DNA from: DATNPX01 sp036702975
GTDB lineage: Bacteria > Cyanobacteriota > Vampirovibrionia > Obscuribacterales > Obscuribacteraceae
Direction of reading: 5' to 3'
NCBI GenBank assembly: GCA_036702975.1
Contig: DATNPX010000059.1
Coordinates: forward strand, 186,001-250,000
DNA length: 64,000 nucleotides
The notes under the pieces are model-generated. The model was not told where the DNA came from, made no database searches, and saw only the letters and a list, made by a program, of their open reading frames with translations. Made by a program: the position numbers and the translations under genes. Below, piece by piece: positions 63,539-64,000 of the stretch (positions within the stretch are counted from its first letter, which is position 1; every line of letters begins with the position of its first letter).

Positions 63539-64000
63539 ATGGAATACAGACAGCTCGGTGGTTCAGGCTTAAAGGTGCCTGTCCTCTGTTTTGGTACGGG
63601 CACCTTCGGCGGTGGCAACGATTTTTTCAAAGCTTGGGGAAGCACAGACGTCCCTGAAGCAAAAAGACTGATTGATATTTGTATGGATGCCGGCGTCAAC
63701 TTCTTCGACACAGCAGACATCTATTCCAACGGACTTTCTGAAGAAGTTCTCGGCAAAGCGATTCACGGTAAGCGCGATAAGTTACTGCTTTCAACTAAAG
63801 CCACTTTCAGGTTTGGAGACGGACCAAACGACGTCGGTTCATCCCGATACCATTTAATTGCCTCTCTGGAAAAAAGTCTCAAACGTTTGGGCACCGACTA
63901 CATAGACATCTATCACCTGCACGGCTTCGACGCGGTGGCGCCGGCCGAAGAAGTGCTGAGCACGCTCGACAACATGGTAAAAGAGGGCAAGATCAGATAC
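63539..64000 (+). CDS. Aldo/keto reductase, N-terminal part cut by window end
   Basis: The open frame begins at an ATG with GGAGG six bases upstream and runs to the end of the window (154 codons, no stop). It has the AKR N-terminus (YRQLGGSGLKVPVLCFG) and the tetrad residues in FFDTADIYSNG, STKA and YHLHGFD. It is a different subgroup from the AKR at 54893. Its own downstream partner is outside the window. Confidence 0.88.
   Translation, partial: MEYRQLGGSGLKVPVLCFGTGTFGGGNDFFKAWGSTDVPEAKRLIDICMDAGVNFFDTADIYSNGLSEEVLGKAIHGKRDKLLLSTKATFRFGDGPNDVGSSRYHLIASLEKSLKRLGTDYIDIYHLHGFDAVAPAEEVLSTLDNMVKEGKIRY

Overview
The window is one stretch of a bacterial chromosome with roughly balanced base composition, genes on both strands and short spacers. 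There is no recognisable rRNA, tRNA, transposase, integrase or CRISPR array. Exported lipoprotein-like, LolA-like, Tat-dependent and PspA/IM30 proteins suggest a diderm cell. The DUF4388-GGDEF protein, the phytochrome-style kinase with an Rcp1-like regulator, PspA/IM30 and the many large unfamiliar secreted proteins fit a non-photosynthetic relative of cyanobacteria (Vampirovibrionia/Melainabacteria, perhaps Obscuribacterales). That placement is inference from gene style, not from a marker-gene comparison.

Layout. 0-10 kb: an alpha/beta-hydrolase-thioredoxin fusion, a calpain-like cysteine protease, a cupin, a lipoprotein, a LolA-like protein and a three-gene two-component cassette. 10-20.7 kb: a DEAD-box RNA helicase, two tandem RecF-like ATPases, secreted and membrane small proteins, a PHB-depolymerase-like esterase, prephenate dehydratase (pheA), a DUF6745 protein and a phytanoyl-CoA-dioxygenase/ACP-like fusion. 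20.7-30 kb: a secreted repeat protein, a GH16 glycosidase, a membrane-anchored EEP nuclease/phosphatase, coproheme decarboxylase, an ACT protein followed in frame by a SHOCT-like remnant, a DUF4388 protein with a degenerate GGDEF, and hypotheticals. 30-41 kb: two copies of a two-gene secreted-protein unit, DUF488, PspA, YchF, an orphan DUF6088 regulator, and umuD-umuC. 41-52.8 kb: a ~1450-residue repeat protein, a gingipain-like C25 peptidase, a PDZ protein, aspartokinase and hypotheticals. 52.8-64 kb: an AraC regulator divergent from an SDR-AKR pair, an exported FAD oxidoreductase and exported deaminase, a three-module repeat protein, prolyl-tRNA synthetase with an attenuator-like leader, and an aldo/keto reductase cut by the window end.

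The strongest observations are: (1) a UmuD homologue that aligns without gaps to E. coli UmuD but has Ala and Arg at the catalytic Ser and Lys positions, while keeping an Ala-Gly cleavage site; (2) a GGG-ATT repeat able to form a G-quadruplex in the umuD-umuC mRNA spacer; (3) a proS leader with a promoter, a near-leaderless short ORF containing two Pro codons, an antiterminator and an intrinsic terminator; (4) a perfect 54-bp palindrome beside umuC; (5) several proteins that keep a fold but lose catalytic residues (hydrolase-thioredoxin, GGDEF, ACP-like tail, UmuD). No complete multi-gene system can be claimed as new from sequence alone; the umuDC locus and the proS leader are the best candidates for follow-up.
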